A stretch of DNA of 10,220 bases from CAVOBC01 sp963693635 (GCA_963693635.1 CAVOBC010000154.1:1-10220), one strand, 5' to 3'; shown: positions 1-7,197, numbered from the stretch's first letter. Notes: generated from the letters alone by a model not told the origin. Translations and numbers: made by a program.

Positions 1-1
1 G

Positions 2-1222
2 CTTCTCGTTAGGCTCGCGTTTCGCAACATCCTTCGGCACCGGCGCCGCACCCTGCTGACGATGCTCTCCATGACCGGTGGATACATCCTCTGTGCCGCC
101 GCGATTTCGTTGCAATACGGCAGTTATAGCAACGCCATCGAGTTCTTCGTCAAGGACCGCACAGGCCACATTCAGATTCACGAAGGCAACTACCTGCAAC
201 GCCCGCGCATCCACAAGGCGATTGCCGAACCCGATGACCTTGCACGGCGGCTTATCAACGATGCTGACGTCATCGCTCTGACGACACGCGTCTTCGCGCC
301 GTCGCTGGCATACAGTGAGCATAAGAATGCGCCCGCCAACGTCATTGGTGTCGATGTCGACGGGGAAGCGGCAACGACAACCATCATCGCCAAGGTGCAC
401 GAAGGCGAATTTCTCACGGGGCAGGCCGATGCCGACGGCTATTTCAGCGCGTTGATCGGCATGGGACTGGCTGATCTCCTGAAGATCGGTGTCGGCGATG
501 AACTGATTCTCATCTCGGTCGGCGCCGATGGCAGCATCGCCAACGACATCTTCATCGTTCGGGGACTCGTCGGGACCCGACGCTCCGCCGATCGGCTCAA
601 TGTCTATCTGCCATTGGGGGCAGCCCAGGCGTTCCTCAGCATGGGAGACCGGGTGCACGAGTTCTCTCTGATCATCAGGAACCTCGGTGATTCGGTGGCA
701 GTGGCAGACAGACTGAGTGGATTGCTGCCCGAGTCGTTGTCCGTCGATCCATGGGAGCGGGTCGAATTGACCTTCTACAAAACGATGCAGGCAGACCGGG
801 AAGCCATGTTCGTGACCCTCGGTATCGTCGTCTTTATCGTCTGTATCGGCGTACTCAACACGGTCCTGATGTCGGTGCTGGAGCGGACTCGAGAGTTTGG
901 CGTACTGAAGGCGATCGGCACACGACCCGGGCGAATCGCATGGATGGTCCTGACAGAGAATGCCATCCTCTCCGGGTTAAGCTGCCTGCTTGGTCTCTTT
1001 TTGGCACTGCCGATCGTCGGCTTCATGACGATCGTCGGTTTCGAACTCGCTGAGCCGATGGATGTTGGGGGCGTACTGATGTCACACGTGCGGGGCGAAT
1101 TCTCGCTACGAATTTTTGCTGTACCCTTTGCCCTCGTCGTCACGACCGCAGTGCTGGTGAGCATCCCGCCCGGCATCCGCGCTGCTCGCATCCTGCCGAT
1201 TCAAGCGTTGGCAAGCACCTGA
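2..1222 (+). CDS. ABC transporter permease, FtsX/MacB fold (5' end cut by window)
   Basis: Inner-membrane subunit of a type VII (MacB/LolCE-like) ABC transporter. The frame is open from base 2: the 20 codons before the first ATG (position 62) read RLAFRNILRHRRRTLLT, the usual start of such permeases, so the true start lies just outside the window. One N-terminal membrane segment is followed by a large periplasmic domain of about 220 residues. Three membrane segments then lie near residues 249-272, 302-325 and 352-372, counted from the ATG at 62. The FtsX hallmark after the second helix is clear (VLNTVLMSVLERTREFG, then VLKAIGTRP). The stop codon overlaps the next gene's ATG (TGATG), so translation is probably coupled. 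It likely forms a heterodimer with the next permease. Fold and class are secure; the substrate cannot be told from sequence. Confidence 0.93.
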   Translation, partial: LLVRLAFRNILRHRRRTLLTMLSMTGGYILCAAAISLQYGSYSNAIEFFVKDRTGHIQIHEGNYLQRPRIHKAIAEPDDLARRLINDADVIALTTRVFAPSLAYSEHKNAPANVIGVDVDGEAATTTIIAKVHEGEFLTGQADADGYFSALIGMGLADLLKIGVGDELILISVGADGSIANDIFIVRGLVGTRRSADRLNVYLPLGAAQAFLSMGDRVHEFSLIIRNLGDSVAVADRLSGLLPESLSVDPWERVELTFYKTMQADREAMFVTLGIVVFIVCIGVLNTVLMSVLERTREFGVLKAIGTRPGRIAWMVLTENAILSGLSCLLGLFLALPIVGFMTIVGFELAEPMDVGGVLMSHVRGEFSLRIFAVPFALVVTTAVLVSIPPGIRAARILPIQALAST

Positions 1223-2442
1223 TGCTGAACCTCAAGCTCGCCTTTCGAAACCTGTTCCGCAACGGTCGGCGGACGTTGCTGACCTGCCTTCTAATCGGGT
1301 TCTCGTTGAGTGCCCTGATCATCGTCGATGGCATCATCCTCGGCATGAGTAAATTACTCGTCGAGTCGGCCACGCACCTCATGTCAGGTGAGGCCCAGGT
1401 GCACCGGCGTGGCTATCTCGACAGCTTCGATGTCGACCTTTACATTGCGGACCCGGGCGCACTCCAGGCAACGCTCGAACGCAATCCCGCGGTGGCAGGC
1501 TATTCGATGCGCGTCATGTCCGGCGGGATGGTGTCGTCACCTTATAACGTGGCGGCCGCGATGATTCTGGGGCTAGACGCGGGGCAGGAAAAGAGCGTCT
1601 CCCGGATCAGCGAGTCACTGGTCGATGGCGAATACCTTTCGGGCATGGATACCGAGCTCATTATCGGCAGTGACCTCGCAGATCTGCTCGAGGTCAAGCT
1701 CGGCGACAGGATCGTGCTGACACTGTCACAGGTCGATGGTGGCGGAATATCTCAGGAGCTGTTTCGCCTCTCGGGAATTTCGAGATTTGGCATCCGCGAA
1801 CTCGACTCCACGACCGCCTTCATCAACCTCGACCGCGCGCGCGGGATGATGGGCATGGACACCGCAGTTCATGAGATCGCCATCCGTTATGCAGAGGGTG
1901 AGGATTCCGCCAACAGGAATCATCCCTTGCTCGCCGAGCTCAGCAACAGCGAATACGAAGCACTAGGCTGGAAGGACTTCAATGCGAGTATCGGGACGAT
2001 GCTGGAGACGATCGATCTCGTCACCATCGTCGTCGGCATGATCCTGTTTCTGCTCGCGTCGTTCGGTGTCATCAATACTATGTTCATGTCGATCTACGAG
2101 CGGATCTACGAATTCGGCGTCATCAAGGCAATCGGCACCAGACCGACGGACCTGATCAAGCTGGTGCTGTGCGAGTCGTTCCTGATCGCCGTTGGCAGTG
2201 TCATCTGCGGGACACTGCTCGGCGGGGCCGTGTCCTATTACTTCTCCGTTTCCGGGGTCATCCTCGGCGAGTTCGAAGTCTCCGGTATCGCCTTCCACAA
2301 CAATATCTATTCGGTCCTCGAGCCCGCGCAATTCATCGAGTTCCCCATCTACGTGATCCTTCTGACCGTCATCGCGTCACTCTATCCTGCGGCCTTCGCG
2401 GCGAAGATCGTCCCTTCCGAAGCGCTTCAAAAGTCACTTTAG
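1222..2442 (+). CDS. ABC transporter permease, FtsX/MacB fold, second subunit
   Basis: A 406-residue inner-membrane permease, paralogous to the one upstream. It starts MLNLKLAFRNLFRNGRRTLL, with a first membrane helix at about residues 16-40. A periplasmic MacB-type domain follows to about residue 260, then three helices near 267-289, 315-339 and 372-396. The conserved FtsX segment is present (VINTMFMSIYERIYEFGVIK, then AIGTRP). Length and layout match LolC/LolE and other two-permease exporters. It overlaps the upstream gene by one base and is followed 8 bases later by the ATPase gene, so the three are surely one transcription unit. In this family the ATPase drives a mechanical motion of the periplasmic domains rather than classic transmembrane transport. 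I do not call it lolE, because the typical Lol motifs cannot be confirmed by eye and the neighbouring beta-barrel is not a Lol partner. Confidence 0.94.
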   Translation: MLNLKLAFRNLFRNGRRTLLTCLLIGFSLSALIIVDGIILGMSKLLVESATHLMSGEAQVHRRGYLDSFDVDLYIADPGALQATLERNPAVAGYSMRVMSGGMVSSPYNVAAAMILGLDAGQEKSVSRISESLVDGEYLSGMDTELIIGSDLADLLEVKLGDRIVLTLSQVDGGGISQELFRLSGISRFGIRELDSTTAFINLDRARGMMGMDTAVHEIAIRYAEGEDSANRNHPLLAELSNSEYEALGWKDFNASIGTMLETIDLVTIVVGMILFLLASFGVINTMFMSIYERIYEFGVIKAIGTRPTDLIKLVLCESFLIAVGSVICGTLLGGAVSYYFSVSGVILGEFEVSGIAFHNNIYSVLEPAQFIEFPIYVILLTVIASLYPAAFAAKIVPSEALQKSL

Positions 2443-2450
2443 GCCGCCCC

Positions 2451-3143
2451 ATGAATCATGACATCGTCATCCAGACTTTCGGACTCACCCGCACCTACGG
2501 TGAAGCCGAGGCGAAAGTGACAGCCTTGTCGGGCGTGGACCTCGCTATCAAGGCCGGCGAGTTCACCGCCATCGTAGGTCCCTCCGGTTCCGGCAAAACG
2601 ACACTTCTGCATCTGATCGGCGGACTCGATCGACCCTCCGCAGGCCACATCGAACTCGGCGGGACCAACATCGCAGAGATGTCGGGCACTCAGCTATCCG
2701 ACCTTCGCCGCGATCAGATCGGCTTCATCTTTCAGGCCTACAATCTCATTCCGGTACTGTCGGCGCGGGAAAACGTCGAGTACGTTATGTTGCTACAGGG
2801 CATGGACCCGGCCGAGCGCAAGCGACGCACTGATCTGATGCTGCAGTTGGTGGGTCTCGAAGGGCTGGGCGAGCGCAGGCCCGCCCACCTGTCCGGGGGG
2901 CAGCAGCAACGTGTTGCGGTGGCGCGAGCCATGGCCTCGAGCCCCGCCATCATTTTCGCGGACGAACCCACCGCGAACCTCGACAGCAAGACCGGGGTCG
3001 CACTGCTCGATCTGATGAAACGGCTCAACGAAGACGAGGGTGTCACGTTTGTCTTCTCAACCCACGACGAGAAGATCATGGACATTGCGCGGCGCCTCGT
3101 TTACCTACACGACGGTGTTATCGAGCGAGACGAACGACGATAA
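2451..3143 (+). CDS. ABC transporter ATP-binding protein (LolD/MacB class)
   Basis: A 230-residue cytoplasmic ATPase that powers the two FtsX-type permeases upstream. All nucleotide-binding motifs are intact: Walker A GPSGSGKT (43-50), Q-loop glutamine in FIFQAYNLIP (Q95), signature LSGGQ (147-151), Walker B IIFADE (167-172, catalytic E172), D-loop residues in NLDS, and the switch histidine in STHD (H205). The short length and the RENVE stretch after the Q-loop fit the LolD/FtsE/MacB branch. The ATG at 2451 is preferred: it lies 8 bases after the upstream stop and gives a normal N-terminus. The same frame stays open back to about 2169, but that stretch is only the shadow of the upstream gene. 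The TAA stop at 3141-3143 overlaps the apparent beginning of the next gene. Confidence 0.96.
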   Translation: MNHDIVIQTFGLTRTYGEAEAKVTALSGVDLAIKAGEFTAIVGPSGSGKTTLLHLIGGLDRPSAGHIELGGTNIAEMSGTQLSDLRRDQIGFIFQAYNLIPVLSARENVEYVMLLQGMDPAERKRRTDLMLQLVGLEGLGERRPAHLSGGQQQRVAVARAMASSPAIIFADEPTANLDSKTGVALLDLMKRLNEDEGVTFVFSTHDEKIMDIARRLVYLHDGVIERDERR

Positions 3144-4330
3144 AAATCCAGCGCAACATCAGACTGCTGACATCGCTCCTGCTGCTGGGGGCGCAGACCC
3201 CGTTTACCGCCGCGCAGGTCAACTTCGCCGGCTACATCAAATCTTATGCGATCGCGCAGGAAGAAGTTCCTGTGCTCGGCGTCGATGACATCACCTACCA
3301 CTCCCAGAACAGTGCGCGCTTCATGCTGGAGGGATTCGGCGACACGCTGAACTGGCAGATCCATTATGAGCTCTCCCCGGTTTTCAACTCCGTCGGCGAC
3401 GTCATCGACAATAAGACCCTCGGCCGGGGTAGCGGCACGTGGCGGCTGACTGATATCAAGACCGATCTCCACAAGGGCGATAACAAGAACACCATCATTC
3501 AGAATCTGGACCGGTTCAACGTACAGTGGCGTCTTGCCAGGGGCGACATCACGTTCGGCAGACAACCGATTAGCTTCGGCGCCGCCCGCTCCTTCAATCC
3601 GACGGACGTATTTCTGCCTTTCGATGTCCGGGTCTTCAGCCAGGAGTATCGGGTCGGTGTGGACGCTTTGCGTTACCAGACACCCCTGGGCGACCTCGGC
3701 GAATTCGATGCCGGGTTCATCTGGGGGGAAGACAGTGAAAGCTCGGCCGCGTTCGTCCAGTTGAAGGTCAACACCCGTGGCAACGACCTGTCCATCGTCG
3801 CCCTCGACTTCGGCAAGCAACGCCTGCTGGGGGCCGGCATCCAAAGAGCTTTGGGAGGATTTGGCTTCTGGCTCGAAGGCGCGTACGCATCGGGCGATCA
3901 GAGCTACTGGCGGGCGACCACCGGCGTCGATTATGCCTTCACCGAAAAGATCACCGGCATGATCGAGTACCACTACAACGATGCTGGCAATCTCGAACCC
4001 CGGCGATACCGGTCGACGGCACGAACGGCGGCGTACACCCGGGGTGGCGTCTATCTCCTCGCCAAGCGCTACGTCATGCCCTCGGTCAGTGTTTCGATCT
4101 CTCCGATCTGGACCCTCACGTTGCAGAGTGTGGTGAATCTGGACGACAACTCCGCGTTCTCATCCATCATCGCCGAGTTCAACTTCGGCGAGAACCTGTA
4201 CTCGGACTTCGGCATCTACCTCAATACGGGTGAAGAGCTTGACCTGCTCGGCGGCAAGTTCCCTCGCGTCAACTCCGAGTTCGGGTCGCTACCGAGCCTG
4301 GGTTTCGCCAGTGTTCGCTACTACTTCTAA
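3140..4330 (+). CDS. Outer-membrane beta-barrel protein with an apparent ATA start
   Basis: A secreted protein of about 396 residues, probably an outer-membrane beta-barrel. The frame starting at ATA 3140 reads KIQRNIRLLTSLLLLGAQTP and on to a TAA|QV cleavage site near residue 25, a good signal peptide. The mature part has alternating amphipathic strands and a GRQPISFG..FNPTDVFLPF segment that I associate with barrel proteins of this type, and it ends in RYYF with a C-terminal phenylalanine, the BAM recognition signal. No ATG, GTG or TTG occurs in frame between 3077 and 3271. The first one, GTG at 3272, would remove the signal peptide and first strands. ATA 3140-3142 overlaps the ATPase stop (ATAA), where an ATGA overlap would be normal. 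It is probably translationally coupled and works with the ABC exporter. No family name is assigned. Confidence 0.8.
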   Translation: MKIQRNIRLLTSLLLLGAQTPFTAAQVNFAGYIKSYAIAQEEVPVLGVDDITYHSQNSARFMLEGFGDTLNWQIHYELSPVFNSVGDVIDNKTLGRGSGTWRLTDIKTDLHKGDNKNTIIQNLDRFNVQWRLARGDITFGRQPISFGAARSFNPTDVFLPFDVRVFSQEYRVGVDALRYQTPLGDLGEFDAGFIWGEDSESSAAFVQLKVNTRGNDLSIVALDFGKQRLLGAGIQRALGGFGFWLEGAYASGDQSYWRATTGVDYAFTEKITGMIEYHYNDAGNLEPRRYRSTARTAAYTRGGVYLLAKRYVMPSVSVSISPIWTLTLQSVVNLDDNSAFSSIIAEFNFGENLYSDFGIYLNTGEELDLLGGKFPRVNSEFGSLPSLGFASVRYYF

Positions 4331-4340
4331 GCGGCCGCGT

Positions 4341-4664
4341 ATGCATAGACGATGGGCAGTCACCTCACTCGGCATTGCACTGGTTGCCATGGCAGCACTG
4401 TGGTGAGCGAATCGGGCAAGTGTCGAACCGAGGCCTGGACCGGAAGCGGCGACGAACTTCCCATCGAGGGACGCATCGAGGGACACATGGCGGACGATCC
4501 AGGCCGACGGTAAACCCACGTTATCTGCGCGAAAAGCGGCAGACGCCGATCCGGCTCTTGTGAAAGTCAAACCGTCGATTCGAACCCTCCTGGCGCAGTT
4601 CGAGGACCGTGGAATTACCGCTTCGAACCTCGGCCGGAGGGGCTTTCGAATGGCAACATCTTAA
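4341..4664 (+). pseudogene. Signal-anchor ORF interrupted by in-frame TGA
   Basis: An ATG ten bases after the barrel gene opens a frame reading MHRRWAVTSLGIALVAMAAL then W. This is a positively charged end plus a hydrophobic helix, as in a signal peptide or membrane anchor. A TGA stops it at codon 22 (4404-4406). The same frame then continues without a stop for 85 codons to TAA at 4662-4664. That tail includes plausible protein text such as DTWRTIQADGKPTLS and PSIRTLLAQFEDRGI. It could be a small gene of the upstream operon broken by a point mutation, a genuine 21-residue membrane peptide, or chance openness of GC-rich DNA. No family recognised. It ends at the AT-rich integration boundary. 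Confidence 0.4.
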
Positions 4665-4687
4665 GATATTGTTTTATAAGGAATAAT

Positions 4688-4732
4688 TGGTAGCTATGGG
4701 TGGACTTGAACCACCGACCCCAGCATTATAAA
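4688..4732 (-). tRNA. 3' half of a tRNA gene (attachment-site fragment, partial)
   Basis: Read on the minus strand, this holds the anticodon loop (TTTATAA), the 3' strand of the anticodon stem (TGCTG), a GGGTC variable loop, a perfect T-arm (GGTGG TTCAAGT CCACC), the 3' acceptor strand CATAGCT, and ACCA. The 5' half is missing: the bases before the loop (ACTCA) do not pair properly with TGCTG, and no AGCTATG acceptor strand or D-arm is found. As it stands the loop would read UAU (Ile). If the original loop was CTCATAA, the tRNA was a CAU type (elongator Met or Ile2), which fits the ATAATGCTGGGGTC text better. The break inside the anticodon loop is a known crossover point of tRNA-targeting integrases. 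It is not a functional tRNA. Confidence 0.8.
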
Positions 4733-4733
4733 T

Positions 4734-4762
4734 GAGTAGATAGGCAATTTCTGCTTCTACTC
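4734..4762. repeat. 7-bp inverted repeat beside the tRNA fragment
   Basis: GAGTAGA at 4734-4740 and TCTACTC at 4756-4762 are perfect inverted copies separated by 15 bases, directly next to the tRNA break. They lie on the element side and could be arms bound by the integrase at its core site, or a small hairpin. The role is inferred only from position. Confidence 0.4.
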
Positions 4763-4819
4763 TCACATACGCCCATTGACCAGTTATCCTCAAGAATGCC
4801 CTTATTCATAACGATTTCG

Positions 4820-4825
4820 GATAAT
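4820..4825 (+). promoter_or_regulatory. Possible -10 element of the integrase promoter
   Basis: GATAAT lies 72 bases before the integrase ATG in an AT-rich leader. It differs from TATAAT by one base. No good -35 hexamer is found at the proper spacing: TGCCCT at 4797-4802 is poor. A TTGACC lies further upstream at 4776-4781. Weak evidence. Confidence 0.22.
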
Positions 4826-4897
4826 TCTGTAGTGAACGACCGTCACGAGACGTAAACTGAGGTCAACTCGCGTTGGACTTATAGCGGACTTACAGAC

Positions 4898-6142
4898 ATG
4901 AAAGCGAAGATCCAGAATCAGACCGTGAAGGCATCAACTCCCCAAGACAAGCCATTCGAGGTACGTGATACGGAGATCAAAGGATTCCTATTGCGAGTCC
5001 AACCCTCTGGCTCAAAGACCTTCTATCTGGAATACCGGCAAATCAGCGGCAAGAAGCAGCGTTATAGAATCGGTAACTACCCCAGCATGACGCCGACAGC
5101 GGCACGGGCAGCGGCAAGCGAACTCTATGCCGATGCAGCCAAGGGAGTGGACCTGCAACTTGAAAAGAAGGTCGCTAGGGATCGGGAGGCCAAGGCAAAG
5201 TACGAGACTCTGGGCGGGTTCATAGAGCACTGGTATAGCCCTTGGGCCAAAGCTCACCAAAAGCGTGGACAAGAGACCCTTACGCTACTTCAGTCGAGTT
5301 TCCAGGAACTTTATTCGAAGCGTTTGGACCAGATAACCAGTTGGGACATTCAACGATGGCGAACAGAACGCCGCAAGTCGGGACTGAAAGCCACAACCAT
5401 CAACCGGCGGGTCAGTACGCTCAAGGCAGTCCTCAATCGCGCTGTTGACGCTGAAGTCATATCGAACAATCCGCTAGGCAACGTAAAACCCCTCCGAGTC
5501 GACGACAACTCCCGCGTACGATTCCTCTCAGAGGAGGAGGAAATCGACCTCCGAGTCGCACTGGACGAGCGACAGTCTTCATTGCGAGCAGGGCGGGACT
5601 CCGGTAACCGGTGGCGGGCAACGCGAGGCCACGAACGTCTGAGTGCTCTAGATGGCACCTTTGTGGACCACTTAAAACCGATGGTGTTATTGGCCTTAAA
5701 TACCGGGATGCGACGCGGTGAGATATTCTCCCTCAGATGGCCTGAAGTCGACTTCAAGAGAAATACGGTGACCATCATCGGTGTCTATTCCAAGTCCGGA
5801 AAGACACGCCACATCAACCTCAATTCCGATGCACTGCGATTGCTGAAAGATTGGTCGATGCAATCCAGTGCTGCGTTGGTGTTCCCGAACCACAAGACTG
5901 GCGAGGCGTTTGACAACATCAAGCACTCTTGGACCCGCCTGAGAGCGATGGCGGGCTTGAAGGACTTCCGCTTTCATGATCTCAGGCACACCTTCGCTAG
6001 TAAGTTGGTGATGGCCGGCGTGGACCTCTACACGGTAAAGGAACTGATGGGGCACTCGACCGTCCAGATGACTGAGCGGTATTCTCATCTTGCGCCAGAA
6101 CACAAGGCCAAAGCAGTTGAGCTTCTCGTGCGCGGTCAGTGA
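4898..6142 (+). CDS. int: Tyrosine integrase, P4 type, for tRNA-targeted element
   Basis: A 414-residue site-specific recombinase that catalyses integration and excision of a mobile element at a tRNA gene. Residues 1-90 form the arm-site-binding DUF4102-type domain (FEVRDTEIKGFLLRV, then GKKQRYRIGNYPSMTP). Residues 100-195 form the core-binding SAM-like domain. The catalytic domain follows, with R272 in TGMRRGE, a beta-hairpin lysine around K302, HDLRH with H360 and R363, H386 in MGHS, and nucleophile Y395 in TERYSHL. All catalytic residues are present, so the enzyme looks intact. The ATG at 4898 gives the normal family N-terminus; the Shine-Dalgarno is weak. The gene starts 166 bases from the tRNA fragment and points away from it, so it marks the element end. 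Base use is less GC-rich than the ABC operon, consistent with transfer. Confidence 0.95.
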   Translation: MKAKIQNQTVKASTPQDKPFEVRDTEIKGFLLRVQPSGSKTFYLEYRQISGKKQRYRIGNYPSMTPTAARAAASELYADAAKGVDLQLEKKVARDREAKAKYETLGGFIEHWYSPWAKAHQKRGQETLTLLQSSFQELYSKRLDQITSWDIQRWRTERRKSGLKATTINRRVSTLKAVLNRAVDAEVISNNPLGNVKPLRVDDNSRVRFLSEEEEIDLRVALDERQSSLRAGRDSGNRWRATRGHERLSALDGTFVDHLKPMVLLALNTGMRRGEIFSLRWPEVDFKRNTVTIIGVYSKSGKTRHINLNSDALRLLKDWSMQSSAALVFPNHKTGEAFDNIKHSWTRLRAMAGLKDFRFHDLRHTFASKLVMAGVDLYTVKELMGHSTVQMTERYSHLAPEHKAKAVELLVRGQ

Positions 6143-6459
6143 GTGTCGTGCTTAGCGGATACCCACTCAGAGTACTTCTCATCCGGGCTATCGATTGACA
6201 AGGCGGAACGCATAGTGCGCTGTGTCGACCGCGCTATTCGAGCTTGAGGACTGTCAGCGCCGCCCCGATTGAGTAGAGAAAAGTCCATTTCGTAGAACTC
6301 CAATGCCGCGGCGAGCGTGTATGCGACAGGCGTAGCATGAGGGCTATTCTCGTTCTGTTCGACGCTTCGGAGCCGATTCCGAAGCTCTTCTACGCCGTCA
6401 TAGAGGTCATGGCACTGCGCCTGAACCAGGTCTTCTGGGCCCCGTGATGTTCTGGCCGA
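6136..6459 (-). pseudogene. Minus-strand ORF remnant without a start codon
   Basis: On the minus strand a frame is open from just below a TAA at 6460-6462 to a TGA at 6136-6138, 107 codons, ending tail-to-tail inside the last codons of the integrase. The text looks protein-like: DLVQAQCHDLYDGVEELRNR, then VAYTLAAALEFYEMDFSLL. No ATG occurs before the middle of the frame, so it is probably the C-terminal part of a gene that lost its 5' end, or a chance frame. Its last third is read through the rearranged nuclease-derived segment at 6166-6210, so its present C-terminus (ALSIDSPDEKYSEW) is probably not original. No family recognised. Confidence 0.35.
6166..6210 (+). repeat. Composite 45-bp scar of the nuclease locus
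   Basis: Bases 6166-6184 (CTCAGAGTACTTCTCATCC) are identical to 7260-7278, directly before the nuclease ATG. Bases 6185-6210 are identical to 7822-7847, inside the same gene (codons for GLSIDKAER). The two pieces are adjacent here but 543 bp apart in the intact locus, in the same order and orientation. This is the expected footprint of a second nuclease copy with an internal deletion of 543 bp (7279-7821). No microhomology is seen at the junction, and similarity stops on both sides. Confidence 0.85.
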
Positions 6460-6567
6460 TTAGCTGGGTGGCCGATTGGTCCTGGAAGTCTTTGGCGATA
6501 GCAGCACCACTCAATTTCAGCTAAGTTGGACCGAGAATTTCATCACTTATCAAATGGGGCGCGAATT

Positions 6568-7197
6568 ATGTCTGCGACGACTCTGCGACAACTTACCATC
6601 GTGATTTTGGGGCTCTATGCATCTGTGACATTGGCTGGACACCATGAAGCGGGCGAAGGAGAAGACCACGCCTCGGCCGCGTGGCAGATTAAAGCCTACA
6701 GCACTGCAGCGCCTGATTTTATCGGTGACTTTGCGACGGTTATTGGAAGTGACCGCTCAGTGCTTCGGGAAGGCAGCAACGGCTGGATATGTCAGTCAGG
6801 AAACCCGCGTCCCGTACCAAAAACAGGATGGGGGTCTCCGCATGAAGCCATGGCTGCTTGCCACGACGGTGAGGGTATGAAATGGATGATGGGCTATATG
6901 ACCGGCGAAGCACCAGTGATGGAGCGCGACACTTTTATGTGGATGCTTCACGGTGATATGGGTGAGGACAATACTAAAGCGGGCGTGCTCGACAAAGCAG
7001 ACGCGGCTCCCGGACATTGGATTGAGTCAGGTCCTCACTTGATGCTGATGCCCAAAAACCCGGCGAGCCTCGTCAATTATCCAACTGAATTCACAACGGG
7101 CGCGCCATACGTCATGTTCGCGAATACGCCCTACGCGCATTTGATGATTCCTGTTGCTGGTTACTATAAATATCAGCCTGAATCAGCGCCCAAATAA
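6568..7197 (+). CDS. Secreted protein of unknown function
   Basis: A 209-residue exported protein. The N-terminus MSATTLRQLTIVILGLYASV followed by TLA|G is a good Sec signal peptide cleaved near residue 23. A His/Glu-rich start (GHHEAGEGEDH) and a compact domain follow, with conserved-looking blocks: GWICQSGNPRP, AACHDGEGMKWMMGYMTG, FMWMLHGDMGED, GHWIESGPHLMLMPK, GAPYVMFANTPYAHLMIPV. There are two cysteines in the mature part, one in each of the first two blocks, possibly a disulfide. The unusual density of Met, His and Trp could suit metal or cofactor binding, but this is conjecture. The ATG at 6568 is chosen over the in-frame TTG at 6526: it starts exactly at the signal peptide and has GGGG at 6556-6559 as a possible ribosome site. 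It resembles uncharacterised periplasmic proteins of marine bacteria; I can give no function. Confidence 0.8.
   Translation: MSATTLRQLTIVILGLYASVTLAGHHEAGEGEDHASAAWQIKAYSTAAPDFIGDFATVIGSDRSVLREGSNGWICQSGNPRPVPKTGWGSPHEAMAACHDGEGMKWMMGYMTGEAPVMERDTFMWMLHGDMGEDNTKAGVLDKADAAPGHWIESGPHLMLMPKNPASLVNYPTEFTTGAPYVMFANTPYAHLMIPVAGYYKYQPESAPK

Noticed and set aside
2169..2450. Long N-terminal extension of the ATPase frame
   Set aside because: It overlaps the upstream permease in another frame and is Arg-rich shadow text; the ATG at 2451 gives the normal ATPase N-terminus.
3101..3973. 290-codon open frame on the minus strand across the barrel gene
   Set aside because: It is antisense to a gene with signal peptide and barrel features; its text (runs of V, D, G, R) is typical of a shadow frame in GC-rich coding DNA.
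4688..4775. A complete but unusual tRNA on the minus strand
   Set aside because: The sequence before the anticodon loop gives no D-arm, only about four acceptor pairs and a mismatched anticodon stem.
5561..5675. Extra stretch in the integrase catalytic domain (about residues 222-258)
   Set aside because: Similar insertions before the TGMRRGE motif are, as I recall, usual in this subgroup of P4-like integrases, so not a novel domain.
6453..6477. Short direct repeat TGGCCGATT (two copies, 16 bases apart)
   Set aside because: Too short and isolated to support a feature.
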